64,000 nucleotides of DNA, taken from the NCBI GenBank assembly GCA_963575745.1, contig CAUYUJ010019594.1:112056-176055 (forward strand), read 5' to 3'. Positions 52,117-61,959 of the stretch are shown here, in pieces (the first letter of the stretch is position 1; every line of letters begins with the position of its first letter). This DNA is from Prorocentrum cordatum (Eukaryota; Sar; Dinophyceae; Prorocentrales; Prorocentraceae). The position numbers and the translations under genes were made by a program. The notes beneath the pieces were generated by a model. It saw nothing but the letters and a program-made list of their open reading frames with translations. It did no database searches and had not been told where the DNA came from.

Positions 52117-53710
52117 GGCCCTCTCGGGCTCACAGGCATCGGCAGGGCTAGTGTTTGCTAATGCGTACCTAGTATGCGGATGCAGAGTTGTGTCGTTATA
52201 GCGTTCCGTAGGCCAATGCTGGAGCGCCAGAGGATAGGAATCCAGGGTCCCTCTGACATCGAACCAAGAGTCCAGCAGGCAACACCTCGAAGCAAAAGGG
52301 TGCGGGGCGGCCGCGAAACAGTTCTGTCGGGCCTCGTCCAGCTGCGTGGCGACGGAGGGGCCAGCCCCAAGTGGGTCGGGAGAGGGGGAAATCGGAAGGG
52401 TACGTGCAATGGCAGTCTCCAAGTCATAATTCTGGGCCCTGTGGGGCTCGCTGTAAATCTGCGGAGGTGCCTGCTTCCCCCGCAGACGCCGCCGCAGGCC
52501 CTGTGGTTGCAGCGGCATCGCGCCAGAAACCCGATCAAAATACTCCTGGAAATTCAACTGAGCATGCAGTGGGGGGGTCCCCTGAGTCCCGTGGGTACCT
52601 ACCCCCGCAACCGCGACGGTGCCTATCGAATTGGTATTAGCCTCCCCCTCAGCATTAGGGTCGGCCTGATCGAAAGGGTCAGCCTCAGGCAGGCTAAAAG
52701 TTGCATTATTGACTTCACCTTGGTCCCCTGGGTTCCGCGGGGCGCCACGACGAAGTGGGGTTGAAAGCTCCGGTGACCCAACCAAGCGCGAGGGGGACTC
52801 TTCTTGTCCCGAGAATCCCTGAAAAATCGCGGCAGGTGGCTCACTCTGTTCAGTCTGATGATGGAATAGGTGTTGATCTTCTTCTTCATCGTCGTACGTA
52901 TGCCGGCTGGGCGTACGAGCAGAAGAAGGTGCCTCCCCACGAGACTGATGGGCGGAAGGTCAGATGTCGTCCTTCATGGTGCCTGGGGCGCACGCCGACT
53001 TCCTCAGTGGCTGCCCCAGCGGCCCCCAGTCGTGAGCGTTCTGGCCGTACGCTGGGTCGGCTGGCGATGTGGGGCTGAGGGCCGCTGGCTGCTGGCGCTC
53101 GGGCGTTGTTGGTGCTGGAGGCGCATCTGCTGCAACCTGGGTCTCTGGTTGGGTCTGCGATGCTAGCTGAGTCGGAGCGGAGTGGAATCCTGGCGCGTGG
53201 GCTTCCGGGAGGAAGGGCGCCGTGGGTGAGCACCCCGCTGCCGTGGCAAAGGCTGGGCTGCGTACCAGCGTAGGTTCCGACGGTGAGCCCAGCTGGCTGG
53301 AAACCGTGAACTCAGTGGGAGATGGTAGCGCTGGTGGCTGCCCTTGGGCTGCCTGCCCTGGTGGCGAGATGGGACTCGGCACTGCTGTTGGCACGGGCTG
53401 CTCGGTAGGCGAGCTGTGGTGCGGGGAGGCTCTGGGCGGAGAGGTAGGGCATGGTCTTCTGGCTGCCTCCGCCTGCTCCTGGAGTTCGCGCTGCCTCTGG
53501 AAAAATGCGGCCGTGGCGGCCTGCACAACTCGGTCCAACCCCTGCAGCTGTGGGCTTAGGGCTGATTGCGAGTCTGCATGCGGGGTCGGTGCGATCGCCT
53601 GGGTCGGGGACGACTGCACAGTGATCGCCCCCTCCTCCTCCTCCTCCTCCTCCTCCTCCTCCTCCTCCTCCTCCTCCTCCTCCTCCTCCTCCTCCTTCTT
53701 CTCCATTCCT
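52117..53710 (-). pseudogene. Proline-rich N-terminal region of the retroelement
   Basis: One frame from the CTC tract (poly-Glu start) to 52117 with a single TGA at 52960. Pro/Ala/Gln/Ser-rich, with a short helical segment (QGLDRVVQAATAAFFQRQRE) and an acidic-His stretch (YDDEEEDQHLFHHQTEQSEP). No zinc knuckle seen. It may be a gag-like or ORF1-like region. The poly-Glu start is CTC microsatellite, so the true start may lie downstream. Confidence 0.5.
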
Positions 53711-54065
53711 ACCCTCCTGCCGCCGCCTCCTCCTCCTCCTCCTCCTCCTCCTCCCCTCCTCCTCCCTCCTCCTCCTCCTACTCCCTCCCCCTCCCTCCCT
53801 CCCTCCCTCCCTCCTCCCTCCCTCATCCTATCCTTCTCCTATCCTCCTCCTATCCTCCCCCTATCCTCCTACAATCCTCCTCTCCTCCTCCTCATCCTCC
53901 TCCTCCTCCTCCACCTCCTCCGCCTCCTCCGCCTCCGCATCCTCCTCCTCCTCCTGCACCTCCTCCTCCTCCTCCTCCTCCTCCTCCTCCTCCTCCTCCG
54001 CCTCCTCCTCCTCCTCCTCCGCGTCCCCATCCTCCGCGTCCTCATCCTCTTCCCCTCCCCCTCCT
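53628..54065. repeat. CTC/CCTC microsatellite
   Basis: Pure CTC 53628-53700, then mixed CTC/CCTC/CTATC to 54065. Confidence 0.95.
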
Positions 54066-54134
54066 GGTCCCCTCATCGCGTGGGCGGGGGGAGCGGGGGC
54101 GGTCGCTGAAGTCCAGTGATGCGGCGGCCGCCAT

Positions 54135-54305
54135 CCCTCCTCCTCCTCCTCCGCCTCCTCCTCCTACTCCAACTCCAACTCCAACTCCTCCTCCTCCTCC
54201 TCCTCCTCCTCCTAATCCTCCTCCTCCTCATGCTCCTGTTCCTCCTCCTCCTCCTCCTCCTCCTCCTCATCCTCCTCCTCCAGTTCCTCCTTCTCATCCT
54301 TCTCC
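54135..54305. repeat. CTC microsatellite
   Basis: CTC with a CCAACT run (54168-54190) and CAT interruptions. It borders the second copy of the 82-bp element. Confidence 0.95.
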
Positions 54306-54985
54306 CTGACGCACCCCGAGGCCAGTTTTAGGGCGAGCCAGGCATGTCGCTTGAGACTTCCTCACCATTTACGACCCTGAAGCTTAAAAAGTGGCAACAG
54401 TTTTACAGATGGAGGGCGGGCCGTTTTCAACATGTACCTCTCGCCTTAGCGCCGCTCACATTCGTTTTAAACATTGCAAGAGCTTCACGGATTGAGGGCG
54501 AATCGTTTTCAAAATGTGGCAATCGCATTAGCGCAGCGTATATTCGTCTCCAAAATGTGTAAGAAATTCACGGGCTGAGGGCGGTTCCTTTTCAAAAAGT
54601 GGCTCTCGCTTTAGCGCCGCGCACATTCGCTTTTTGTCGAATTGCCAAGGAGTTCCACGGATTCCCATGATCAACGTACCAGAAATGGTGCTTTTGGAAG
54701 GATTCAGGATCATGCGGGCGCAACAGGTACGTTCATTCGCGGTGTTGAAGTCCCAGGAATGGAGTTCTGGCACGATTAAGGATTGTCAAGACGCAACAGT
54801 CAGATTGATCCGTGGCGTTGGAATCCCGAGAACAATGTTGTGGCATGCTTCAGGACCTTCAAACGGTTCTTCCAACGAGACAAGTCCCTCAGTGGAAATG
54901 AACCGTTGTAGGCTATGATGAGGGAGCTTGGTGGAAGGGCTTATTCCAACATCGTTGATGACTCTTGGGTTTACACTGGTCCTCC
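54305..54985. repeat. Composite dispersed element with 82-bp repeats, copy B
   Basis: Same order as copy A (13790-14880): left part 54310-54410, three tandem units (starts 54414, 54495, 54579), right part 54660-54980 (gtaccagaaatggtgctttt, gttgatgactcttgggttta). It is flanked by CTC tracts. Confidence 0.85.
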
Positions 54986-55560
54986 TCCTCCTCCTTCTCC
55001 AGTAGGGCCCCAGTAAGATCCCAATATAATCCCAATATGATCCCAGTGTAGGACTCCAATCGGAATCAAAATAGGCTCCCACTGGGAAGCCAATATATAT
55101 ATATATAATTAGAATTGGATCCCAATGGCATCCCAATAGGATGCCAAACGGATTCCAAACCATACATAAAGTATGATCCCTCTTGACTGCACTAGGATCC
55201 TAAGGGAACCTACATGAGATCAATGGGGCCCCTAATATGATGCCAATCGGACTCCAATTAGAATCCAACCTGATTACATTCATACTCCAATCGGATTCAA
55301 TAGGATGCCAAATGGGAGTCCAAGTGAATTGAAGTTGGATCCCAATTGGAATCCAATAAGAATCAAAAAGGACGCCAATCGTTCTCCAATCATTACCTCA
55401 TAAGATCCCAATAGGATCCCGATATAATTCGGAAATAAGACTCGACTCGGATTCGTAGAGGATCCCACAAGGCTTCCCAAACAGGATCTCAAGGGGAAAA
55501 ATGCGAATTGAATCCGAATAGGACTTTTGCCGGACTATGATAGACTCCCAACAGAACGCA
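54986..55560. repeat. Degenerate ATCCCAATAGGAT repeat
   Basis: About 570 bp of AT-richer DNA made of variants of atcccaata, ggatccca and gattccaa on ~12-base spacing, with an (AT)8 run near 55091-55107. No gene. Confidence 0.75.
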
Positions 55561-56671
55561 CATGGCCCCAAAAAGGTTCACGCGCCCACGCGCGGGAATT
55601 CTTTGCGGATGTCTGTCTCGGTACTAAGCCATCGTGCGGTGCGGTCCAGGGGCAATGTGCGGGTGCGGACTACCCCATGCGAAGATCGTGACATCCTGCT
55701 TCCCCCGGCCAGGGATCGCAACACAAAATCTGGTGCGAAGAGGCAGGGTCAAAGTCTGAAAATAACGCGGGCTGTTACTTATAAAGGGCTCCATTGGGGT
55801 CCTCCGGATCATTCTGGGTATCCGTCGGAACGCGTAGCATTGCTTGACGAGTCCTTAGGACTTCGGATTGGATGCCTTAGGACTTCGTTGGATATTCTGA
55901 AAATTCCTTGATTTATTATGGCGCTCTTGGGATTCTTTCGGAATTCCTGATGATAACCGATAGGACCCAAACAAATACTCCCAACAGGAATTATGTTCGC
56001 ACCCCCCATGGGACTTGTTTATGTTGAGTTACGTGTTCGGCGCCTGGCTAAGAAGATAAATCTGCTAAAACCTCCCCTCGTAATTGGTTGGCACATGGTG
56101 CCGGTGTTTTTGAAAATCTCAAACGGAGGTTATTGATTAACGGCTTCCTGGGCTTCAACATCCGTATACAAATCTACACAGACGGGGCAACCGCAAAACA
56201 ACCACGGAAAAAGCACGAGACAACCGCGGGACAGCCACAGGACAGCCACGGGACAACCGCCGGACGACCGCCACGCGCCATCCGCGGAACAGCCTGCGGC
56301 ACACCCTGGTTCAGTGCGACTTGTCTGGTAACCCTCTCGATCGCAGCAGAGAGGGAGGGACGACGAGCCAAGAACATCATGTTTTTCCCGCGTCGTGGAC
56401 CCCCAGAGGTCACATCCTGAGCAGCGTCTGACGACCATGGGGCCCGGCGAAGGGCCCCCGAGCTCGACCATGGTGCCTTGCACCCTAAACAACCAAAACT
56501 TACGAAACCCACACTTTTTTTCCGTCGCAGCGCGGGGAGGCGATCCGCACGCGCCCTTTAGTGAGCCGGGCTAGGACAGGCACGAACTATCCGGCGGCAA
56601 TGAGTGAGGGAAAATAGCGAGGCGATGCCGCGGAGGGCGAAGAGGAGGGAGGGCACTCACAGAACGAAGAA
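55561..56671. other. Spacer without a supported gene
   Basis: Starts with residual ttaggacttcggattgga-type repeats (55840-55940). 56205-56290 has ggacagccacgggacaaccg repeats. No exon shows codon bias. Confidence 0.4.
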
Positions 56672-56692
56672 CAAACACACACACACACACAC

Positions 56693-56745
<53 letters not shown>

Positions 56746-57013
56746 CACGCACACACACACAATCACACACACGCACGCACGCACGCACACACACGCACAC
56801 ACACACACACACACTTTTTAAGTCAGCGGCGCACAGGGTCCTCAAGCGCGAGCAGCAGATGGAAGTGCTAATTGCGACCGAACCACACACAATTACACCA
56901 CACATACACACACACACACACACACCAACACCGACACCCCATACACACACACACACACACACACACACCATACACACACACACACCATACACACACACAC
57001 ACACACACACGCA
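56672..57013. repeat. CA microsatellites
   Basis: CA with CGCA interruptions at 56672-56812 and CA with CCATACAC units at 56895-57013, separated by an 80-bp non-repeat segment. Confidence 0.95.
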
Positions 57014-57047
57014 CACCAAACAAACATAAAAATGTCGTAACTTCTTT

Positions 57048-57179
57048 CACGACGCGAGGAGCGAAGGGCGAGGGCGGCGGCGGACGCCGGACGTCCTTCG
57101 GCTCCAGCGGTCCCGCGAGCGCCGCCGCGCCGGCCGCCGCGCCGCGCGCAGGCGTGTCGAGGAGCGTCCACTGGTCGTC
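57048..57179 (-). CDS. Exon, unidentified acidic/proline-rich protein
   Basis: From 57179 the minus strand reads DDQWTLLDTPARGAAAGAAA, LAGPLEPKDVRRPPPPSPFA and PR. About 90% of third positions are G/C; the other two frames are Arg-rich and less convincing. The upstream flank ends CCCCGAG. The end is set by GTCGTG near 57048, before CA repeats. Family unknown. Confidence 0.4.
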
Positions 57180-57299
57180 CTCGGGGCGTCGCGGTGGCGG
57201 AGAGCGTGCCGCCCAAAGGCCCTCCGCGAAACTTCAGGCGGGTCCTTCGGCTGCGTGCGATGAGTGACCCTAAGCGCATGTTGCTCCCATGGTACTGAA

Positions 57300-57465
57300 G
57301 GACCACATCCCAGAAATTGTTTCGAGCATCCAGAAAGGTATCGAGACAGTGTCGAACGAGTACCGCCTCCCAAAGCCCGGCGCATAAAAACCTTCCAGTT
57401 TCTGTATTTTCTCGGTGCTCGAGATTAGTTCTGACAGTCAAGGCTAAAGTAGGTTGGAACATCAT
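57300..57465. repeat. Dispersed repeat, 'aagtaggttggaacatc' type, copy 2
   Basis: Homologue of 36310-36500. It directly abuts the family 8 TIR element. Confidence 0.65.
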
Positions 57466-57469
57466 AACC

Positions 57470-57605
57470 CTAGGCAAGAGTGACCTTTCGTGCGCGGTGG
57501 ACACCGCCAGGCTCGCAAGCCGCTGCTGTCGCATCGCATTCCGCGATGGGGGGGCCTCCATTTGGGCCCGCACCAAAAGTCACTCCGACGAAGGGTCACT
57601 CTTAC
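57470..57605 (-). mobile_element. Family 8 TIR element, copy b (GT...AG ends)
   Basis: 136 bp. The minus strand opens GTAAGAGTGACCCTTCGTCG and closes GGTCACTCTTGCCTAG. Matches copy a in both ends and in GGTGCGGGCCCAAATGG. The opening GT lies exactly at the end of a strongly codon-biased frame (57606-57749). Confidence 0.8.
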
Positions 57606-57749
57606 GTGCCGTCGAGTTCTGCGCGCGCGCGACGTCGGAACCCCTGGACCCCAAACTCTCCATGCCGATGCCGAGGCTAGTGCATGCCTTCGCGTTCTGC
57701 GTCGGCGTCTGCACACCGCGCCGCGCGCGCGCGCCGCGGAGCAGCGACA
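57606..57749 (-). CDS. Exon ending at a TIR-element donor
   Basis: From 57749, right after TTGCTTGCCCCCAG, the minus strand reads SLLRGARARRGVQTPTQNAK, ACTSLGIGMESLGSRGSDVA and RAQNSTA. Close to 90% of third positions are G/C. It ends C|GTAAGAGTG at 57606/57605. Acceptor and donor are both canonical. Family unknown. Phase (one leftover base) does not obviously match the exon at 57179, so an exon may be missing or one frame is wrong. Confidence 0.5.
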
Positions 57750-58941
57750 CTGGGGGCAAGCAGGCAAGGAGGGGGAGGCTGCAAAACTTGCTCTACGTTC
57801 CGCGGACGGATGTGGGGACGGCGCACGGCACGCACTATGAAGTATCAAGGGCCGACACCAGCTCCCTGCAGCAGATCTCGCAACCCCCCTTTCCCATATC
57901 CCCACTTCCGTCCGACTCGAGAGAACTGCCGCACGGCTTCTTGGCAGGCTGGGAGGCATGCGGCAAGGCAAAGTGCGCCTGCCGAGTCATCCTCATGCAT
58001 GGCGGGCCGTCTGGTGAGGCCTCTGGGATTTCGAGGTCATCAGACGGTCTGACGGATTAGCAAGGTTCTCGGATCCCTGAACGACGGGTGCGCTGCGCGA
58101 TCCGCGCGCTGTGGAGGGGCAGAAAGGCTCCAGCGCCAACCCGGAGAGATCCGCGCGGACCTCCGAAGGTGTATGACCATGCCATGTACGAAAAACTACT
58201 TTGTCACGCAACGAAATCGCCTGAGGGTCCGCCCGCCTTCAATATCGACCCGACTGCCACGGAATCGGTGCACAAGAATCCCTCGGTGCATGCAGAGGTT
58301 CAAAAGGGCGCGGAGGAGGAGGAGGAGGAGGAGGAGGAAGCGGAGAAAGAGGAGAGGGAGTGGGCTGCCCTGGCAAGTGAAAGCGGCCACTCGGGTGTCC
58401 CTGGAGGCCCTCTGAGGGCACCAAGCTCCCGAATTCTCTGTCCTCCTCATCCTTACTCGTCCGCACCCCTGCTCAATATCGTTATACCTATCCCCATCCC
58501 CAGCGGACCAGAGCTCCTTAACGTCACCAGCCTACCGCCTCCAGGTGAGGAAAAGTGCCATGGAACCTGGCGGAGTCGGCATACGGCATACGGCGTCTAT
58601 CCCCACCTGGGGAGGCAGGTCGGCCAGCAGGGAAAACGGGTTCTCGATGGGGATGAGGAATTCGGCTATCGATGCTGATTCACCAACCTCCCCCCAAGAC
58701 AGAGACGGACGAAGGCCCGCCGCCCGGCTGCAAGAGCCATTCCGTGCGAGGAGCGCGTGGCGCCCGGGCGGGTCGGGGAATGCCTCGCTGCAACAGCGCC
58801 AAATGATGATGACCGTCTCGCCAACGCTTCTTCCCAGAACAGTCCCGCCTCCCCCCCCACGGAACGATACGGCCATCGTTGGGGAATGCCTCGCTGCAGC
58901 AGCGCCAAATGATGCTGACCGTCTCGCCAACGCCGATACCG
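57750..58941. other. Spacer with short tandem duplications
   Basis: A single family 6 arm at 58143-58170 (gagatccgcgcggacctccg). A GGA run at 58313-58342. 58777-58835 is repeated at 58879-58932 (gggaatgcctcgctgca, cgtctcgccaacg). The 58088-58560 plus-strand frame (poly-Glu) has only weak codon bias. Confidence 0.4.
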
Positions 58942-59067
58942 CTACTCCCTGGACCTCTCCCGGGGTGCGTTCTGACCAGGATTTCGAGGCGCATCCAGCG
59001 GTGGCGACGAGGACCGCCCAGGAGGCCCGGGAAGGGGAAAACGGAGGCAGGGTAGAGGTATGGGTAC
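58942..59067 (-). mobile_element. Family 5 TIR element, copy c (GT...AG ends)
   Basis: 126 bp. The minus strand opens GTACCCATACCTCTACCC and closes CCAGGGAGTAG. Best match to copy b. Confidence 0.7.
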
Positions 59068-59647
59068 CTTTTCCTCGTCTGAAGTACAGTCCCACCTCCC
59101 TCCCAGGAACGACACGGCCATCGTGCTAGTATCAGGAACGCTGAGTACAGCCATCGTGCTACCAGAAGGAACGCCGAATAAGGAACGAAGAGGCTTTTAT
59201 GGCCACTGCGAGCCTCGGCCACGACCAGGCTTTCCGACGCAGACCTCCTGAGCCCCATGTGGTCCTTACCTCAGCGTCTTGATTGCAAGCCAAAACAAGA
59301 CAGGCCAATCGCATCTCGGGAGCGGCAAAGAGGGGGGCGTCCAAGAGGGGGGGGGTGCAAATCATTGCCGGCGGCATGTGCGCGGCCCAGGGGGGGGGCC
59401 AGGGACGTAATGAAATAAGAAGAGGCGCCATGAAATCTGGGGAAATATCATGACCCACGCCATGATATCCCCCCCCTAGTCATCACCCCCCTCTGTTCCG
59501 CCCCCGAGCATCGGAACTCCAGACATCGACGTCGCACCACCGGGAAGCACCGCGCGCCGACAAATCAGCTCGGACCAGCGCACAGAGATGCAAGTGGTCT
59601 GCCTGGAGCCACCCGCACGCCCCCCTGTAGACAGGGCAGACGGATTG
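59068..59647. other. Spacer without a supported gene
   Basis: Starts with a small duplication (agtacagtc/acggccatcgtgcta, 59090-59162). The rest shows nothing I can assign. Confidence 0.35.
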
Positions 59648-59840
59648 GAGGAGGAGGAGGAGAAGGAGGAGAAAAGAAGGAGGAGGAGGAGGAGGAGGAG
59701 AGGAGGAGGAGGAGGAGGAGGAGGAGGAGGAGGAGGAGGAGGGAGGAGGGAGGAGGAGGAGGAGAGGAGGGGGAGCAGAAGGAGCAGGAGGAGGAGGAGC
59801 AAGAGGAGGAGGAGGCGGAGGCGGAGGAGGAGGAGGGGGG
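59648..59840. repeat. GGA microsatellite
   Basis: GGA triplets with AGC/GGC interruptions. Opposite polarity to the CTC tracts. Confidence 0.95.
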
Positions 59841-60415
59841 AAGGCGCAGCGCAACGACGTTGCGAGCTTCGCTCAAAGCTTGCGCAACGCAACAGAAAGG
59901 CGCAGCGCTGAGCCCTCTGTCGCACCGAAGCCCGCCGCGCCCACCGCCAGAGGAGCGAGCGGGCACAGGGACGACCGACGACGGCGGGACGACGAACCCA
60001 CGTTCGGGCAGCGACGGCGCCGAGACGGCATGAGCGGCAGCGACGCCATGGCGTCAGTCGGCGACGGCGGCGGGCCGCAGGAGGAGGGGGAGGAGGATCG
60101 AGAGGAAGACGGGAGGAGGAGCATCGAGGAGGATGATCGAGGAGGGTCGAGGAGGAGAAGGATCGAGCATCGAGGGGGGATTAGGAGCATCGAGGGGGAG
60201 GACCGAGAAGAATCGAGGAGGACCGAAAAGGACCGAGGAGGACCGAAATTAGGCCCGAAATGAGGCCTCGGCGCGCGGGCGCGCGCGGGCGCCTCGGCGC
60301 ACGCCGCGGGGAGGGCGCCTCGGCAGCGGGCGCACCGGCGGCGCGCGGCGGGGCGGGGCGGGGTGGGGCCCGAGGAGGGCGAGAGGACCGACGACCGAGG
60401 ATGAAGGGGCCCTAG
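59841..60415. other. GC-rich spacer with GATCGAGGAGG repeats
   Basis: 60095-60250 repeats ggatcgaggagg/gaccgaggagga at ~12-24 bp. Frames on both strands are Arg/Asp/Ser-rich. No gene supported. Confidence 0.45.
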
Positions 60416-60553
60416 GACACACAAATAAATACACACAAATAAAAGGATTCCCCACATTTTCCCATATGTTCTGGGTTTCTGTCCTCCCCCCAACTTCCCA
60501 TATTTTCCAACATTTTCTGGAGAGTCAACGATTAATTGTGTCTGTGTGTTTTT
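60416..60553. mobile_element. TIR family 3 (CACACA ends), copy 3
   Basis: Core ttctgggtttctgtcctccc identical to copy 2; ends acacacaaataaatacacac and attgtgtctgtgtgtt. Confidence 0.75.
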
Positions 60554-60600
60554 CCCCTCCTGAGAGGAGGCGGACCCGAGTCGGCGGCGACCCCAGGAGG

Positions 60601-60910
60601 GAAGTGAGAAGGGGCCACATGCGAACCCTAACCCCACCCCCCACGATTTCTGAGGGGGAGGGTGGGGGTTCACTTCGTTCGGGGGCTCCCGAGCGGAGTG
60701 AGCCTCAGCCCCCCGTCAAAAATCGTGGGGGGGGAGGGGTAGGATTCGCATGTGGCCCCCTAGAAGTGAGAAGGGGCGGGCCTTCTCAGAAGGCTCGGAA
60801 GACGCCCGGTGTTCGGAAAAGTTGTCTGAACCGTCCCCGAAGACACGAAAAAAAAAAATCCGAGGAGCCCCGCCGCCTTCTGAGGAGGCCTTTGCCTCTT
60901 CACTCCCTCC
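60601..60910. mobile_element. Family 7 element carrying a nested family 1 MITE
   Basis: Family 7 runs 60763-60910 with inverted ends (GAAGTGAGAAGGGGCGGGCC, ccttctcagaagg / ccttctgaggaggccttt, cctcttcactc). The family 1 foldback copy 3 (about 60611-60762) has inserted in its left end: GAAGTGAGAAGGGGC occurs at 60601-60615 and again at 60763-60777, a target-site duplication of 10 to 15 bp. Confidence 0.8.
60611..60762. mobile_element. Foldback MITE family 1, copy 3
   Basis: 152 bp, arms GGGGCCACATGCGAACCCTA and ATGTGGCCCCCTAG, centre CGGGGGCTCCCG. More diverged right arm than copies 1 and 2. On the plus strand the span GTGAGAAGGGG...CCCCCTAG also reads GT...AG. Confidence 0.85.
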
Positions 60911-61105
60911 CCTCGCTCGCCGCCGAGCAGGACGAGGGGGAGCCTGTGCCCGATGCCCTGTCCAGACGCGGCCCCTGCAACGGAGGAGGCCGCCGCGAAG
61001 GAGGAGATCAAGAGGGAACAGAAACACACGGACACAAAGGATCGTCGACCCCCTTCACCCTCTTCACCATCGAGATCGCCCAGATGTGCCCTCCCAGACC
61101 TTGTA

Positions 61106-61132
61106 AGTCGGGCGTGTCCCTCTACAGGAGGG
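61106..61132. repeat. TIR family 4, single end
   Basis: AGTCGGGCGTGTCCCTCTAC then aggaggg, cut off by an AT-rich microsatellite. Confidence 0.6.
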
Positions 61133-61154
61133 CGATCCAACAACAAAAACACAT

Positions 61155-61298
61155 AAGAAGAAGAAGAAGAAGAAAAAGAAGAATACTAATACTGATAATA
61201 CTAATATCATGATAATGGTGATAATAATAATACTATAGTTATAATTATAATAATAACAATAATAATAATAATGATAATAATAATAATAAATTAAATAT

Positions 61299-61329
<31 letters not shown>

Positions 61330-61460
61330 TAATAATAGTGTTAATGATAATAACCATAACAATAACAAAAACAATGCTAATAATCATAGTAGGAATAATA
61401 ATGATAATACTGAATTTTATAGTAATAATGATAAGTATCATTGTTATTATTATTATGGTG
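61155..61460. repeat. AAG then AAT/TTA microsatellite
   Basis: AAG 61155-61185, then about 270 bp of AATAAT-type triplets with interruptions. The most AT-rich stretch in the window. Confidence 0.95.
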
Positions 61461-61729
61461 GAGCAGACGGGAAACTGTGGGGAGCAGATGGGGAAGACAA
61501 AACGCGAGAGACTAGATCGCCACAGATGAAGAAGCCTGGGATCTGCGCTTCCCCTCCTCGCTCGCCGCCGCCCGAGGGGGACCGAAGATCCACGAAGCTG
61601 GGGCCGCGGACGCGCGCGTCGACGCGCGGCGGGGCGGCGCCGCGCCCACGCCGGGGGACTCTCGCGCGTCGAGCGGAGCTCACGTCATCGGACTTCGAGG
61701 CTGAGAAGGCGAAGCGGAAAACGGGTCCT

Positions 61730-61857
61730 CCTGCTCCTCCTCCTCCTCCTCCTCCTCCTCCTCCTCCTCCTCCTCCTCCTCCTCCCTTCCTCCTCCTCCT
61801 CCTCCTCCTCCTCCTCCTCCTCCTCCTCCTCCTCCTCCTCCTTCTCCTCCACAATTA
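61730..61857. repeat. CTC microsatellite
   Basis: About 125 bp of CTC triplets. Confidence 0.95.
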
Positions 61858-61959
61858 AACAATATGAATACTACTCTACTCTCTCCCCTGGTGGCGTCCA
61901 GGAAATGGCCGGCCCCCCTCCGCGCACTGGCTTTTTACACACAGGATTTCCCGGAAACG

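Larger units (their letters stand above)
46551..53710 (-). mobile_element. LINE-like retroelement, degenerate
   Basis: About 7.1 kb read on the minus strand. In order: proline-rich N-terminal region (53710-52117), RNase H (52113-51670), AP-type endonuclease (51450-50590), linker, reverse transcriptase (49800-48400), zinc-binding region and DNA methyltransferase-like domain (48128-46551). No LTRs, integrase or protease seen. At least four in-frame stops (52960, 52114, 49657, 48219) and several frameshifts, so it is inactive as one polyprotein. The 5' side touches a CTC tract at 53628-53710 and the 3' side another at 46112. The RNase H in front of the endonuclease is unlike the usual EN-RT-RNase H order of LINEs. 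Confidence 0.85.

Noticed and set aside
58088-58678. 196-codon plus-strand ORF with a poly-Glu run
   Set aside because: The Glu run is a GGA tract and the flanking codons have near-background third-position composition.
60620-60640. Telomere-like 'cgaaccctaacccca'
   Set aside because: It is the arm of the family 1 foldback; other copies read ccctacccc and there is no tandem array.
61155-61460. AT-rich region as an organellar insertion or origin
   Set aside because: It is a simple AAT-type microsatellite with no recognisable organellar gene.
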